Notes: generated by a model not told the origin, from the letters alone. DNA of 19,527 bases from Campylobacteraceae bacterium (GCA_031256525.1 JAIRQK010000112.1:1-19527), one strand, 5' to 3'. Positions 1 through 8,655 are shown, counted from the first letter of the stretch. A program made the numbers and translations.

Positions 1-2
1 AC

Positions 3-86
3 CACCTTGCAACCAGAGTGGAACAGGTGATGTTTAGTGAAAATTGGGTTAGTTTAAAACTGTTTGACTGTTGTGAAAAGGGTTAA
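3..86 (+). CDS. Possible C-terminal end of a gene cut by the window edge
   Basis: Frame 3 is open from the first bases of the window and ends with TAA at 84-86, giving 27 residues with the tail LFDCCEKG. The stop abuts an 11-bp inverted repeat at 85-112, which would suit the space between two converging genes. The piece is too short to assign to a family, and an open stretch of this length arises easily by chance. It could equally be intergenic. Confidence 0.25.
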   Translation, partial: HLATRVEQVMFSENWVSLKLFDCCEKG

Positions 87-112
87 GGACTTAGAAATTA
101 GTCTAAGTCCTT
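85..112 (-). terminator. Perfect inverted repeat, weak terminator candidate
   Basis: An 11-bp perfect stem (AAGGACTTAGA with TCTAAGTCCTT) encloses a 6-base loop. It lies 20 bases beyond the stop of the minus-strand lipoprotein gene at 133-522. Read on the minus strand, the stem is followed by AACCCTTTT, so the T tract is poor. Termination is likely but not certain, and the stem may serve converging transcripts. Confidence 0.45.
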
Positions 113-132
113 AAAAAACTAAAGCTTAATAA

Positions 133-522
133 TTACAAATAAACATCAAAAGCGAAATCAGAAGGACTATAAAAGTTGGCTATTCCGCTTTTCTCTTTGA
201 ACCCCTCATTAACAATATTTAAACCACAATTTTTTATTAATATTCCATAATAATCTTTGCCAGAACCTTCTATAGCATCTTGTTTGCATTTTGCTAAGTT
301 AATCCATTCACCTTTATCTTCTAACTCTTTAATCCATTTAGCAACTACTTCTTTACCATATTTTAGTTCTGCAACTTTTTGTGCATGAAGTTTACCAAAA
401 TTTTTGTTCATAGCATTAGAAATAAACTCTAATTTACCTTTTTTTAGCTCTTCACTTTCTCCACAACCACTAAACGCTAAAATAGTTAAACCTAATATTA
501 AAATTGTTAAAACTTTTTTCAT
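133..522 (-). CDS. Small lipoprotein of unknown function
   Basis: The product is 129 residues. It begins with a lysine pair and a hydrophobic stretch (residues 4-18), then FSGC with Cys20 as the probable lipidated residue, so it should be a lipoprotein exported by Sec and processed after Lgt acts on it (lgt lies at 5225). The mature part is charged and helical at first (EELKKGKLEF) and carries two further cysteines (about residues 79 and 99) that could pair in the periplasm. I do not recognise the family. The start is well set: GAGGAG at 528-533 lies five bases before the ATG. It is transcribed alone and away from the frd operon. Confidence 0.75.
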   Translation of the reverse strand: MKKVLTILILGLTILAFSGCGESEELKKGKLEFISNAMNKNFGKLHAQKVAELKYGKEVVAKWIKELEDKGEWINLAKCKQDAIEGSGKDYYGILIKNCGLNIVNEGFKEKSGIANFYSPSDFAFDVYL

Positions 523-551
523 TTTTTCTCCTCAGAAATAAAATTTTGTAT

Positions 552-580
552 AGTATAACATTAAAATCTTTAAATGAATG
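552..580 (-). promoter_or_regulatory. Possible promoter of the small lipoprotein gene
   Basis: On the minus strand TATACT (557-552) is a fair -10 box about 30 bases before the ATG at 522. The -35 region is not recognisable, which is common in this phylum. The region is so AT-rich that chance matches are easy. Confidence 0.35.
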
Positions 581-587
581 TAATTCT

Positions 588-602
588 TATATATATATAT
601 AT
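588..602. repeat. Short TA dinucleotide run
   Basis: Seven and a half tandem TA units lie between the small lipoprotein gene and the frd-operon terminator. It is a simple repeat, and no gene reads through it. Confidence 0.7.
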
Positions 603-643
603 TGATATCATACAAGATAAGAAAAAATAAAAATGTAATATAT

Positions 644-678
644 AGAAAAAAAAGAGCGTAAGTTTTAATTACGCTCTT
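644..678 (-). terminator. Intrinsic terminator of the frd operon
   Basis: A 10-bp perfect stem (AAGAGCGTAA at 652-661 with TTACGCTCTT at 669-678) has a 7-base loop. On the minus strand it is followed by an uninterrupted T run that continues out of the stem, so it is a strong Rho-independent terminator. It sits just past the stop (687) of the coupled gene after frdB, which supports reading that gene as the last member of the operon. Confidence 0.85.
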
Positions 679-686
679 AAATTTAT

Positions 687-933
687 TTAATTTTTAGTGG
701 TAGCACACCCATTGAATTGCTTTAGTTGATCCTTTGGCAAATAGGTTGTTTTACACTCTTCTGATAGCTTATCGTATTGCTCTTCATAAGTTAAATTATC
801 ATATTTTGTCTTTATGTCTTGCAGCTCTTTATTGCACTTTTTTGCTAAACTCTTTATCTGTGTTTATGCAACCCATAGAGATAGTAGCTGATACTGCCAA
901 CAGTGATAATATTTTAAAAAACAGTTTTTTCAT
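687..933 (-). pseudogene. Small lipoprotein gene coupled to frdB, frameshifted
   Basis: The ATG at 933 directly follows the frdB stop (TAG ATG, no gap), with AAAGG about eight bases upstream inside frdB, so translation is coupled. The first frame gives a signal sequence with lipobox ISMGC (Cys22) and stops at 829-831. After a run of six T (plus strand, 838-843) the next frame continues through two more cysteines to the TAA at 687. Removing one base of that run restores about 81 residues. The strong terminator right after it marks it as the last gene of the frd transcript. Either the gene is broken, the run is a sequencing error, or slippage on the A6 tract of the message restores the frame. 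The family is unknown. Confidence 0.65.
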
Positions 934-1653
934 CTATTTAACCTTTACCAATTTTCTACGCATATAGGCGATTTTGCTTTGTAATGGAAGATGTTTTGGG
1001 CAGTTATCTTCACAAGCAAGTAGGCTCATACAGCCAAACACGCCGTTATCGTCGCCTATTAATTCATAATAGTCTTCATCGGTTCTTTTATCAAGAGAGT
1101 CTATCTGAAATCTTGCAACCCTATTTATTCCCACAGCACCGATAAAATCAGACCTCATAAGTTTTGTTCCGCAAGATGCAACGCAAATCCCGCACTCTAT
1201 ACATCTATCAAGCTCGAAAACCTCTTGTGCAACTTCTGGCTCAACTCTATCTTCGACTTTTGATATATCTGTTGTGTGGTCTGAATGTATCCAGCTTTCA
1301 ACGCGTCTGCTCATCTCGTTCATCCATATTCCGGTATCAACCGAGAGGTCTTTTATCAGTTTAAAACCCGGAAGAGGCATAAGAGTTATAATGCCATCAG
1401 GAAAACTTTGCGTCAAAGTTCTACACGCTAAAGAGGGTTTTCCATTTACTACCATAGCACAACTTCCGCAAATTCCAGCACGACAAACAAAATCAAAATT
1501 TATACTTGCATCAAGCCTCTCCCTTATCATATTTAAAGCTATAAATAGCGTCATACCGTCTGTTTCTAAAACTTTGTACTCTACAAACTGCGGGGAGGAG
1601 TATTTGCTAAGAGGGTTGTATTTGAATATTTTAAAAGTTATAACACGGTTCAT
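934..1653 (-). CDS. frdB: Fumarate reductase iron-sulfur subunit FrdB
   Basis: This 239-residue subunit passes electrons from the heme subunit FrdC to the flavin subunit FrdA on the cytoplasmic face of the membrane. The N-terminal ferredoxin-like domain holds the [2Fe-2S] cysteines C57, C62, C65 and C77 (CRAGICGSC). The C-terminal domain holds C151, C154 and C157 (CIECGIC) with C218 for [4Fe-4S], and C161, C208 and C214 for [3Fe-4S]. These are the same positions as I know for Wolinella FrdB. No ligand is missing. The start overlaps the frdA stop by four bases, so the two are translationally coupled. The stop is fused to the ATG of a downstream small lipoprotein gene. Confidence 0.97.
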   Translation of the reverse strand: MNRVITFKIFKYNPLSKYSSPQFVEYKVLETDGMTLFIALNMIRERLDASINFDFVCRAGICGSCAMVVNGKPSLACRTLTQSFPDGIITLMPLPGFKLIKDLSVDTGIWMNEMSRRVESWIHSDHTTDISKVEDRVEPEVAQEVFELDRCIECGICVASCGTKLMRSDFIGAVGINRVARFQIDSLDKRTDEDYYELIGDDNGVFGCMSLLACEDNCPKHLPLQSKIAYMRRKLVKVK

Positions 1654-3635
1654 TTTTCGCCTCCTACTCTCTCATTTTTCTCTTTAAATTTTGGTTGAAG
1701 TTCAAACGGCATAATCGCCTCTTGAATCTCATATCTATCTTTGCCATCAGCAACCATTTTTTCAATTATCTCATCAATTTGAGCTTGTCTTTTTGTGCTT
1801 AATGGATTTTCTATAATTTGACCTTTTTCACCATATCCTCTAAATGCTGGTGGCATCTCCATTTTCATAATGTCAAGCTCTTCATACTCGATAGTTGGAA
1901 GAGTTTTGTCATTTTTCCAGCTCGTTAGTGTTCTTTTTAGCCAATTTACATCATCGCGTTTTAGGTAGTCTTCTCTATAATGTGCTCCACGACTCTCTTT
2001 TCTTTGCAAAGCACCAAGTGCAACGCAAAGAGCAAGTTTTAACATTTTTGGAACTCTATAAGCCTCTTCAAGCTCTGGATTTGCACCAAGAGATTTTGTT
2101 TTTATAGTAATATCTTGAGACTCTTTATAAAGTTCTTCAAGCTCATCTACTGCTTGTTTTAAGCCCTCCTCATTTCTAAAAATAGCCACATATTTCCACA
2201 TAATATTTTTCATTTTGTTTTTAATTTCAAAAATATTGTGTTTGCCACTGCTATTTAGTAAGGTTTCAATATATGTTCGTTGTTGTTCGAGTGTTTTTTT
2301 AATGGTTTTTGTACTTATTGAAATGTCATTTGCCAAGCAATACTCAGCAAAATAATCACCGACAATCATACCAGCAACCACGGTTTCACTAACTGAATTT
2401 CCACCAAGTCTATTAAATCCGTGCATATCCCAACAAGCTGCCTCACCAGCACTAAATAGACCTTGAAGAGTTGGAGACTCTCCTGTTGGCTTTGTTCTAA
2501 TTCCGCCCATTGAGTAGTGTTGCATAGGAAGAACAGGCGCCCAACCTTCCTTGCCCTCATCAGCTGGGTCAATTCCGTTAAATATCATACAAATTTCTTG
2601 AATATCTCTTAAATTTTTCTCAATATGCTCACGACCAAGAATTGAGATATCAAGCCATAAGTGTTCGCCATAATGAGACTTTACGCCCTTGCCATTTCTT
2701 ATGTGTTCCATCATTCTTCTACTTACAACATCTCTGCTTGCAAGCTCTTTTTTCTCCGGCTCATAATCAGGCATAAACCTGTGTCCATCAACATCTCTTA
2801 AAACCCCGCCATCTCCACGACACCCCTCAGTTAATAAAATGCCTGATGGAACAATTGGAGTAGGGTGAAATTGTACTGCTTCCATATTTCCAAGTTTTGC
2901 AATACCAGTTTCGAGTGCAATGGCTGCTCCGATACCTTCACAATTAACTGCATTTGTAGTGTGTTTGTAGAGTCTCCCATATCCGCCAGTTGCAATTAAA
3001 GTCCCACGAGCAACATATGCTATCAATTCTCCAGTTATCAAATCTCTAACGACTGCTCCAAAACATCTATTTTTTTCACAAATTAAAGCAATCGCCTCTT
3101 TTCTATCTTGTATATCTACATTATGTTTTAAAGCTTCATTTGCTACAGCAAAAAGCATTGTATGACCTGTTGCATCAGCAGTATAGCAAGTTCTCCATTT
3201 TTTAGTACCACCAAAATCGCGAGAGTGTATCAACCCATGAACTTTTGCGTCTTCTTCGATAGTTACTTTCTCTGCATTTATAACGGCTGTTCTCTCTCCT
3301 TTTTTGATTCTTGTCCAAGGAACTCCCCATGAGGCAAGTTGTCTAATTGCCTTTGGAGCAGTCGTAACAAACATTCTTGCAACATCTTGATCACAACCCC
3401 AATCGCTTCCTTTTACTGTATCAGCAAAATGCAAATCTTCATTGTCGCCCTCACTCATTTTAGAGTTTCCAAGACTTGCTTGCATACCGCCTTGAGCAGC
3501 AGCCGAGTGAGAACGTTTTACTGGAATCAAACTAAGCACAATTGTATTTAGGTTTTTTTGTGCAGCAGCTACAGCAACCCTAAGACCGGCTAAACCACCA
3601 CCTATTACTAATGCATCGCAATATTTTACTTTCAT
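1650..3635 (-). CDS. frdA: Fumarate reductase flavoprotein subunit FrdA
   Basis: This 661-residue catalytic subunit reduces fumarate to succinate in the cytoplasm at the end of anaerobic menaquinol-dependent respiration. The Rossmann motif GGGLAG is at residues 12-17. His43 in [10 protein letters not shown] is the covalent FAD attachment site. The capping and active-site parts show QFHPTP (His257), TEGCRGDGG and Arg301 in SRDVVSRR, the proton-shuttling arginine of the family. HYSMGGI and the [19 protein letters not shown] flavin segment follow. Length and numbering match the Wolinella enzyme. It sits between frdC (16 bases upstream) and frdB (4-base overlap). A succinate dehydrogenase role in reverse is possible, but the gene order and residues favour fumarate reductase. 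Confidence 0.97.
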   Translation of the reverse strand: MKVKYCDALVIGGGLAGLRVAVAAAQKNLNTIVLSLIPVKRSHSAAAQGGMQASLGNSKMSEGDNEDLHFADTVKGSDWGCDQDVARMFVTTAPKAIRQLASWGVPWTRIKKGERTAVINAEKVTIEEDAKVHGLIHSRDFGGTKKWRTCYTADATGHTMLFAVANEALKHNVDIQDRKEAIALICEKNRCFGAVVRDLITGELIAYVARGTLIATGGYGRLYKHTTNAVNCEGIGAAIALETGIAKLGNMEAVQFHPTPIVPSGILLTEGCRGDGGVLRDVDGHRFMPDYEPEKKELASRDVVSRRMMEHIRNGKGVKSHYGEHLWLDISILGREHIEKNLRDIQEICMIFNGIDPADEGKEGWAPVLPMQHYSMGGIRTKPTGESPTLQGLFSAGEAACWDMHGFNRLGGNSVSETVVAGMIVGDYFAEYCLANDISISTKTIKKTLEQQRTYIETLLNSSGKHNIFEIKNKMKNIMWKYVAIFRNEEGLKQAVDELEELYKESQDITIKTKSLGANPELEEAYRVPKMLKLALCVALGALQRKESRGAHYREDYLKRDDVNWLKRTLTSWKNDKTLPTIEYEELDIMKMEMPPAFRGYGEKGQIIENPLSTKRQAQIDEIIEKMVADGKDRYEIQEAIMPFELQPKFKEKNERVGGEK

Positions 3636-3651
3636 ATTATTAACTCCTCTC

Positions 3652-4395
3652 TCATTGGTGGATTAATATTCGCCCATATTGCACATAGGCTACCATTGTT
3701 GCAAGACCAAGAATTAAAAAGAATAGACTAAATCCCCATTTTAATCTTGAAAGATTTTTTCTTGAGGCTTTTGCATCTTTTCCTTCAAACCAACCCCATT
3801 TAACACAGAGGCGATAAAGACCAATGCTACCGTGAATTTCAACCGCAAACAATAAAATCAAATAAAGAGGAAACATTCTAATCATTCTTGTCGCAGATGC
3901 ACCCTCATTAGCAGTTAGTTCGGTTAGTCCAGAGCCTATTGTTTCAGGGAAAAAAATTACCATTGCAAGGTGAGCAGAACCTAAGAAAAACATAATAAAA
4001 CCAGTCAGTGCTTGACCATAAAACCACATCGTAGTATCGGTATGTTTTATCATTTTAATATGGGTTTTGTATGTTTGAAATTGTCTGTAGTTTATGGGAA
4101 ATTTTCTCATTGCCAAAATAGCATGAATAAAAAAGATGGCAAAAACAATAATGCCTACAAAAGTAACAAGTATTGGTTTTGGTTCGTTAAAAATAAGGCT
4201 TCCCTCAAAAAATTTAGTTACTTTATCCATTGCGGCGGGACTAATTAAAATAGTTGCAACAAAAAACATATGTAGCAACATAAATAACCCTAAAAATAGT
4301 CCAGTAGCACTTTGAAGAAAATCAAGTCGTGCAGGCAAACGGCTCTTTTTACCACTAATACTCTTACCTAAAAAACCTTCAATGAGAGTACCCAT
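3652..4395 (-). CDS. frdC: Fumarate reductase diheme cytochrome b subunit FrdC
   Basis: This membrane anchor has five hydrophobic helices, binds two hemes b and oxidises menaquinol for FrdAB. The ATG at 4395 is preferred: AAGGA at 4403-4407 lies seven bases away, whereas the GTG at 4398 is only four away. Counting from that ATG, candidate heme histidines are H42 (LLHMF), H91 (FIHAI), H142 (SAHLA) and H188 (EIHGS). A glutamate two residues before the last histidine and E64 match the positions of Glu180 and Glu66, which I know as functionally important in Wolinella FrdC. The product is 247 residues, a usual length. It is the first gene of frdCAB. The 67-base gap before it contains no clear promoter beyond AT-rich -10-like matches. 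Confidence 0.95.
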   Translation of the reverse strand: MGTLIEGFLGKSISGKKSRLPARLDFLQSATGLFLGLFMLLHMFFVATILISPAAMDKVTKFFEGSLIFNEPKPILVTFVGIIVFAIFFIHAILAMRKFPINYRQFQTYKTHIKMIKHTDTTMWFYGQALTGFIMFFLGSAHLAMVIFFPETIGSGLTELTANEGASATRMIRMFPLYLILLFAVEIHGSIGLYRLCVKWGWFEGKDAKASRKNLSRLKWGFSLFFLILGLATMVAYVQYGRILIHQ

Positions 4396-4465
4396 CACAA
4401 AATCCTTTTTATGAAATTTTATCTATCATACATCAAGCTATAATCTCAAAAATGTTTATTTCGCT

Positions 4466-5044
4466 CTACTTTTGTTTTTTTATAACAGCCACTATCTCTT
4501 TAGCAACATCTTTAAAGATATGCTTGTATGCACCAATCGTAAGAGGACCTGATGCTGTTATAACTCGTTTAATTGGTATCTTAGCAAGTATATCTCCCTC
4601 TTTGCCCACAACCATAGCTTCAACAGAAAGATGTATATACCCTGCTTTTTCTGCTGCTGTTGAATATGTTGCTCCTGCTGCTTGTGATACTGATACTGCT
4701 ATTACTGCTGATGTTAATGGGGTTAGCCATCTTATAAAGGCATCACCCGGGGAGTACTCTAATATATTCACATCGACTTGATAACTCTCTCCAATCAATC
4801 CTTGTTTAGAAAGCTCGGATTCAAGAGTAGTTTCCATAGTATCTTTAAGACTAAAAGCATTACTATCACCCGGTCTAAACTGAAAACTGGATAGATCTTC
4901 AACTTGACCAACTGTAAAACCATTAGCAACATTGACAACATTTGCGTCAGGCGTTTGAACATATGATGACTTTGTGTATCCACGACAACCAGTCATAATA
5001 ACCAACGCAAATAGCATTACAGCAGAAACAATAAAACTTCTCAT
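4466..5044 (-). CDS. DUF4410-like lipoprotein
   Basis: Using the ATG at 5044 gives 192 residues; GGGGAAG at 5047-5053 supports it. The frame stays open 13 codons further upstream but that part has no signal character. The N-terminus is a signal peptide ending in IMTGC, a good lipobox (Cys20). The body has VGQVEDLSSF, a central LEYSPGDAFIRWLTP and an alanine/serine-rich segment that may insert in or pack against the membrane. It resembles the DUF4410 lipoproteins as I remember them (a VxD motif early, then LEYxPG), but this is from memory. Function is unknown. It is upstream of frdC on the same strand with 70 bases between, so it may be read through into frd. Confidence 0.75.
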   Translation of the reverse strand: MRSFIVSAVMLFALVIMTGCRGYTKSSYVQTPDANVVNVANGFTVGQVEDLSSFQFRPGDSNAFSLKDTMETTLESELSKQGLIGESYQVDVNILEYSPGDAFIRWLTPLTSAVIAVSVSQAAGATYSTAAEKAGYIHLSVEAMVVGKEGDILAKIPIKRVITASGPLTIGAYKHIFKDVAKEIVAVIKKQK

Positions 5045-5144
5045 CACTTCCCCTATTGCACACTTAGTACAAGAATCAAACAAACTCTAATCTAAAAATC
5101 TTTATTTACTATTTGCCATTGTTAAACTATATCGACTTTTTTTG

Positions 5145-5192
5145 AAAAATAATTAACATCGCTAATATACAACTATATTAATGATGTTAATT
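5145..5192 (-). terminator. AT-rich terminator hairpin downstream of lgt
   Basis: A 10-bp perfect outer stem (AATTAACATC at 5151-5160 with GATGTTAATT at 5183-5192) encloses a 2x2 mismatch, a 7-bp inner stem (TAATATA with TATATTA) and a CAAC loop. On the minus strand the stem is followed by ATTTTTC, a short T tract. It lies about 30 bases beyond the lgt stop. It is weak in GC but long and nearly perfect. Confidence 0.6.
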
Positions 5193-5224
5193 ATGCAATC
5201 AATAACTATTATATTTAAATAAAT

Positions 5225-6064
5225 TTAGTTTTTGCTTTTTGTGGTTTTTTTCTGCCCATTTCTCTTTTTTAAGTGCAAATATAACACGATACTTACAGAC
5301 ATTATAATAACACACAGTATCTGTCCAGTTGTTAAACCGCCGGCAAAATAGCCCATTTGAATATCCGCTTCTCTAAAAAATTCCGCAATAAATCGACAAA
5401 TTGAATAAGAAAAGCCGTAAATACAAATAAGTTCCCCATCAAATTTTTTACGCTTCCTATAAATATAAACAATGATAAAAACAACAATTCCCTCTAAAAA
5501 AGCCTCATAAAGTTGTGAAGGATGGCGAAGAACACCATCTACAAAAATTCCCCAAGGAACATCTGTTGCTCTTCCGATTAGCTCTTGATTTAGAAAATTT
5601 CCAATTCTACCAAAAGTGTAAGCCAAAGGAACGCTCAAAGCAACCAAGTCCATCAATAGCCATATTGGTTGTTTAAATTTTTTCGTGTAAAACCACGTAA
5701 CTACTAAAAAGCCAATAATTGCTCCATGATAGCTCATACCACTTATCCCTACAAACTCGCCGTTCATATATGGGTTAAACATCTGCCATGGTTGTGTTAA
5801 GTAGTAGAGTCTATTTGGGTCGTAGATTAAAACATAGCCAATTCTTGCTCCAAATATAATTGCAAGTTCTGCCCATAAAAAGTAGCTATCGATGACCTCT
5901 TCTTTTATTGGAATTTTATCTTTTTTAACAAACCACTTTGCTATGAAAAAAGCACTAAGTAGAGCCATAACATACATTATTCCATACCAATGAATAGAAA
6001 AAGCCCCAACTTTTAAAGCAACTGGGTCAAAAGATGAATAGATATTTTGCCACCAATTAAGCAT
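5225..6064 (-). CDS. lgt: Prolipoprotein diacylglyceryl transferase Lgt
   Basis: Lgt moves diacylglycerol from phosphatidylglycerol to the lipobox cysteine of prolipoproteins, the first step of lipoprotein maturation in the inner membrane. The 279-residue product has seven or so hydrophobic helices. Family signatures are visible: SMSYHGAIIGF-type segment (GMSYHGAIIGF), then the Lgt signature GRIGNFLNQELIGR with its essential arginine and asparagine, followed by VPWGIFVDGVLRHPSQLYEA. The C-terminus is basic and cytoplasmic (KKRNGQKKTTKSKN). GAGGA lies just before the ATG. The M23 peptidase gene lies 45 bases upstream on the same strand, so they are probably one transcript. At least three lipoprotein genes in this window would be substrates. 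Confidence 0.96.
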   Translation of the reverse strand: MLNWWQNIYSSFDPVALKVGAFSIHWYGIMYVMALLSAFFIAKWFVKKDKIPIKEEVIDSYFLWAELAIIFGARIGYVLIYDPNRLYYLTQPWQMFNPYMNGEFVGISGMSYHGAIIGFLVVTWFYTKKFKQPIWLLMDLVALSVPLAYTFGRIGNFLNQELIGRATDVPWGIFVDGVLRHPSQLYEAFLEGIVVFIIVYIYRKRKKFDGELICIYGFSYSICRFIAEFFREADIQMGYFAGGLTTGQILCVIIMSVSIVLYLHLKKRNGQKKTTKSKN

Positions 6065-6109
6065 ATTTTCCTCGTTTAGATATCTGTACTAAATACTTTT
6101 TTAAAAAGT

Positions 6110-6958
6110 TTAGTGAAAAAGTGCATTTATTGCACCTATTGCGTGTACCGCATTAACTGCTGTGCCATTTATTACGATAGAAAAGTGTAAATGAGGTCCA
6201 GTTACCCGACCACTATTTCCACTAAGTCCTATAAGTTCGCCTTTTTCGACTATGTCCCCAACTTGCAAATCAGTTTGGCTCAAATGAAAATAGCAGCTAT
6301 ATATTCCCTCGCCATGGTCAAGTACAACAGAGAGTCCAGCAAGATATCTATCTTTTGCTAAAACGACTTTTCCTCTATTTGTTGAGTAAACACTACTCCC
6401 AATCGGTGCTCTAAAATCTGTTCCGGCGTGATAGCTTTTAACTACACCATTAAAAACTCTAGCATTTCCATATCCACTTGTGATTTCACTCTCCATAGGA
6501 AAAATAAAAGGAGAGTCCCAATATCTCTGATTTGTAACTATAGAGTATATTTTACCTGCTTCTTCAGCCTCAGCTTTTATGCGTTTGCTTATCTCTTCTG
6601 ATGGTGTGGCTTTTGACGCTTCTACTTTTAAAATCTCTTTTTTGTACTCTTTTGGCTTGACATTTAAAGCTAATGGGAATTTACTATCTTTAACAAGCAT
6701 TTCCAAATTAATATTAGAAGTTTTGTAGTACGAAATGGGATAAAAGACAATTTTCATTTTATCATTGGTTGGGTGAGCGACAAAGCGTAAAGACCTGTTG
6801 TTGTCAAGAAGTTTATCAATACTATCTTTTTCAAACTCCAAAATAGCAAGTTCGCCATTTCCAAATGCAAATGCTTCTTCTTGCAAAGATATCGATTTTG
6901 CAAAAAATAGTGTTGGCAAAAAAGAGATAATTAATAAAATAAATTTAAATTTTTTCAT
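6110..6958 (-). CDS. Secreted M23 (LytM) peptidoglycan endopeptidase
   Basis: With the ATG at 6958 the product is 282 residues and starts with a classic signal peptide (KKFKFILLIISFLPTLFFAKS). An N-terminal beta-rich domain (about residues 20-115) and a charged helical linker (GKIYSIV before it, KRIKAEAEEAGK) precede the M23 domain. The zinc-binding set is complete: HAGTD (HxxxD) and HLH in GPHLHFS. It should cut peptide cross-links of peptidoglycan in the periplasm, and relatives shape cell curvature in Campylobacterota. The frame is open for 49 more codons upstream, but that part lacks signal character and crosses the divergent promoter. There is no Shine-Dalgarno sequence before 6958, and a TATGAT box ends eight bases upstream, so a leaderless message is possible. 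Confidence 0.92.
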   Translation of the reverse strand: MKKFKFILLIISFLPTLFFAKSISLQEEAFAFGNGELAILEFEKDSIDKLLDNNRSLRFVAHPTNDKMKIVFYPISYYKTSNINLEMLVKDSKFPLALNVKPKEYKKEILKVEASKATPSEEISKRIKAEAEEAGKIYSIVTNQRYWDSPFIFPMESEITSGYGNARVFNGVVKSYHAGTDFRAPIGSSVYSTNRGKVVLAKDRYLAGLSVVLDHGEGIYSCYFHLSQTDLQVGDIVEKGELIGLSGNSGRVTGPHLHFSIVINGTAVNAVHAIGAINALFH

Positions 6959-6979
6959 AGGTAAAATCATACCAAAAAT

Positions 6980-7008
6980 TTTTAAATACGCATACAAAAT
7001 AGTATAAT
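6980..7008 (+). promoter_or_regulatory. Promoter of the LUD-domain gene
   Basis: TATAAT at 7003-7008 is a perfect -10 box. The -35 position (6980-6985, TTTTAA) is weak, as is usual in Campylobacterota. Transcription would start near 7015, ten bases before AGGA at 7025. The same 76-base space must hold the divergent promoter of the M23 gene. Confidence 0.6.
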
Positions 7009-7034
7009 AGATACAAAATTTTTTAGGAAATAAG

Positions 7035-7640
7035 ATGATGGATTTGAAACTTTTGAAGCAAAATTGTGAAAAGAATGGATTTGAGTTTATATTTGTAGAG
7101 AACAAAAAAGAGGCTCTTAAAGTTGCAAAAGAGTTTTTTAAATCAAATATGAGCGTTGGACTTGGTGGTTCTGTTAGTGTTGAAGAGTGTGGAATTTATG
7201 ATTTTTTGGTAAACAATAAAGATTTAAAAGTTTTCAATCAATATGAGCAAGGTATTGATATGGAAGAGAATATGAGAAGAAGAAAAATGGGAATGATAGC
7301 CGATATTTATGTAACTGGCACAAATGCTTTGACTATGAATGGCGAACTTGTAAATTGTGATGGTTCCGGTAACCGCGTGGCAGCTCAAATATTTGGTTCA
7401 GATAAACTTTTAATTGTTGTTGGGATAAATAAGATAGTAAAAGATGTAGATGCGGGATTTTTGAGGATAAAAGAGATTGCGGCTATAAAAAATGTAGAGA
7501 GACTAAATGAAAAAGCGATAAAACTTGGAAAAGAGCCAAAATATACCATAGAGAACATTTCGCATAAGTTTACATCTATTAGTGGAGATACAAAAGGAAG
7601 AACAACTATTATTCTGGTAAACGAAGAGCTTGGATATTAA
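7035..7640 (+). CDS. LUD-domain (LutC-like) protein
   Basis: The product is 201 residues (200 from the second ATG at 7038) and is a single LUD (DUF162) domain. Visible marks are SVGLGGSVSVEECGI near residue 40 and the family signature NCDGSGNRVA near residue 114, then LLIVVGINKIV. LUD proteins include LutB and LutC of the LutABC lactate oxidation complex. This one is a stand-alone short LutC-like form with no iron-sulfur cysteine motif and no lutA or lutB beside it, so its reaction is open. AGGA at 7025-7028 suits either ATG. It ends two bases before the stop of the convergent permease gene. Confidence 0.88.
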   Translation: MMDLKLLKQNCEKNGFEFIFVENKKEALKVAKEFFKSNMSVGLGGSVSVEECGIYDFLVNNKDLKVFNQYEQGIDMEENMRRRKMGMIADIYVTGTNALTMNGELVNCDGSGNRVAAQIFGSDKLLIVVGINKIVKDVDAGFLRIKEIAAIKNVERLNEKAIKLGKEPKYTIENISHKFTSISGDTKGRTTIILVNEELGY

Positions 7641-7642
7641 AA

Positions 7643-8563
7643 CTATATGAAAAATGCTGCAAATATCGGAATGGTGATAAATGAAGATAGTGTGCTTAAA
7701 AATACTGCAATCGCAGCTTGTTCTGGTTTTGTTTTAAATAAAGTCGCTAAAGTTACCGTATTTGCAGCCATTGGAACAATTGCCCAAACCAATAAAACAT
7801 AATAGATGTCTGCATAGAAAAGGTGAAATAGAGTTTTATCCAACCAAATGATAGCAATAGTAAGTAGTGGTAGAACTATAAGTTTTATAAAATTTGTAAC
7901 AAAAATAAATTTAATATCAATTTCTCGCACTTTCAATGTGCTTAAGCCCATTCCTATCATCATCATTCCCAAAATCGTGTAAGCACCCTTAAAATACTCC
8001 ATAAATGAGAGAAACTCAATAGATATTTTCACCTCTAAAAGATTTAGCGTAAGTCCCACCAAAAATGCATAAATAACTGGCAATTTGAATATCTTTGCGA
8101 AACTTTGCTTTAGCGTGAAGCTCCCTCTTGAAATCATATAAAAACCGATAGTATATTCATAAAAAAATGCCACCAAAAGGGTAAAAATATAGATATTTGC
8201 AACTTCTGGTGGTAGCAAAATAAAAGCAAGAGGTATTCCAAAGTAGCCTACATTTCCAGTTCCTGCACTAAATGCAACTAAGTTTTTTATGTTATCACTC
8301 CACACTCTTTTTGCAAAAAAGTAGGATAAAAAAGAGATAGATGCACAAAAAAAGAAAAACATAAAAGGAAACAGAACCACGCTTTTGTTCATATTGGCTT
8401 GATATGTTGCGTAAAATACGACCATTGGTGCTAAAATATAGACAATAAGCGGAGCAATCACATCTCTTGAAACGCTTAAATATCTGCTTGAAATAAAGCC
8501 AAGAAACATTGTAATATAAAGCGGAAAAATTTTAAGAGTCAAAGATGCAACTACCGAAAACAT
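7643..8563 (-). CDS. AEC-family (auxin efflux carrier-like) permease
   Basis: The 306-residue inner-membrane protein has about ten hydrophobic helices in two halves. It shows AEC/BART-superfamily features: ILAPMVVFYATY in the first half, the glycine-rich FSAGTGNVGYFGIPLAF crossover in the middle and IVPMAANTVTLATLF near the C-terminus. Bacterial relatives export or import small organic acids such as malate or malonate; the substrate cannot be told here. The ATG at 8563 is chosen over the TTG at 8584 because AGGA lies five bases upstream of it. TATAAT on the minus strand (8598-8593) would be the promoter -10. It converges on the LUD gene with a two-base gap and no room for a terminator. Confidence 0.88.
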   Translation of the reverse strand: MFSVVASLTLKIFPLYITMFLGFISSRYLSVSRDVIAPLIVYILAPMVVFYATYQANMNKSVVLFPFMFFFFCASISFLSYFFAKRVWSDNIKNLVAFSAGTGNVGYFGIPLAFILLPPEVANIYIFTLLVAFFYEYTIGFYMISRGSFTLKQSFAKIFKLPVIYAFLVGLTLNLLEVKISIEFLSFMEYFKGAYTILGMMMIGMGLSTLKVREIDIKFIFVTNFIKLIVLPLLTIAIIWLDKTLFHLFYADIYYVLLVWAIVPMAANTVTLATLFKTKPEQAAIAVFLSTLSSFITIPIFAAFFI

Positions 8564-8592
8564 AAAAATCCTAAAATGGAACAATTTGTGAA

Positions 8593-8598
8593 ATTATA
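8593..8598 (-). promoter_or_regulatory. -10 box of the AEC permease gene
   Basis: TATAAT read on the minus strand lies 29 bases before the ATG at 8563 and about 20 before its AGGA site. No -35 match is seen. Confidence 0.45.
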
Positions 8599-8655
8599 AT
8601 ATAATAACATAAAACATAATTTTTATTTGTCTATTGTTTCGTAAAAAAGGGCGTG

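Noticed and set aside
838..843. Phase-variable homopolymer tract
   Set aside because: Six bases is short for efficient slipped-strand switching; decay or a read error is more likely.
838..844. Programmed -1 frameshift at A AAA AAG
   Set aside because: The zero frame does not divide the heptamer as X XXY YYZ, and the shift needed to restore the protein is of the opposite kind.
1274..1687. 137-codon plus-strand frame opposite frdB/frdA
   Set aside because: It is a shadow of highly conserved genes on the other strand and has no ribosome binding site.
4452..4781. 109-codon plus-strand frame opposite the DUF4410-like lipoprotein
   Set aside because: The minus strand has a signal peptide, lipobox and ribosome binding site; the plus frame has none.
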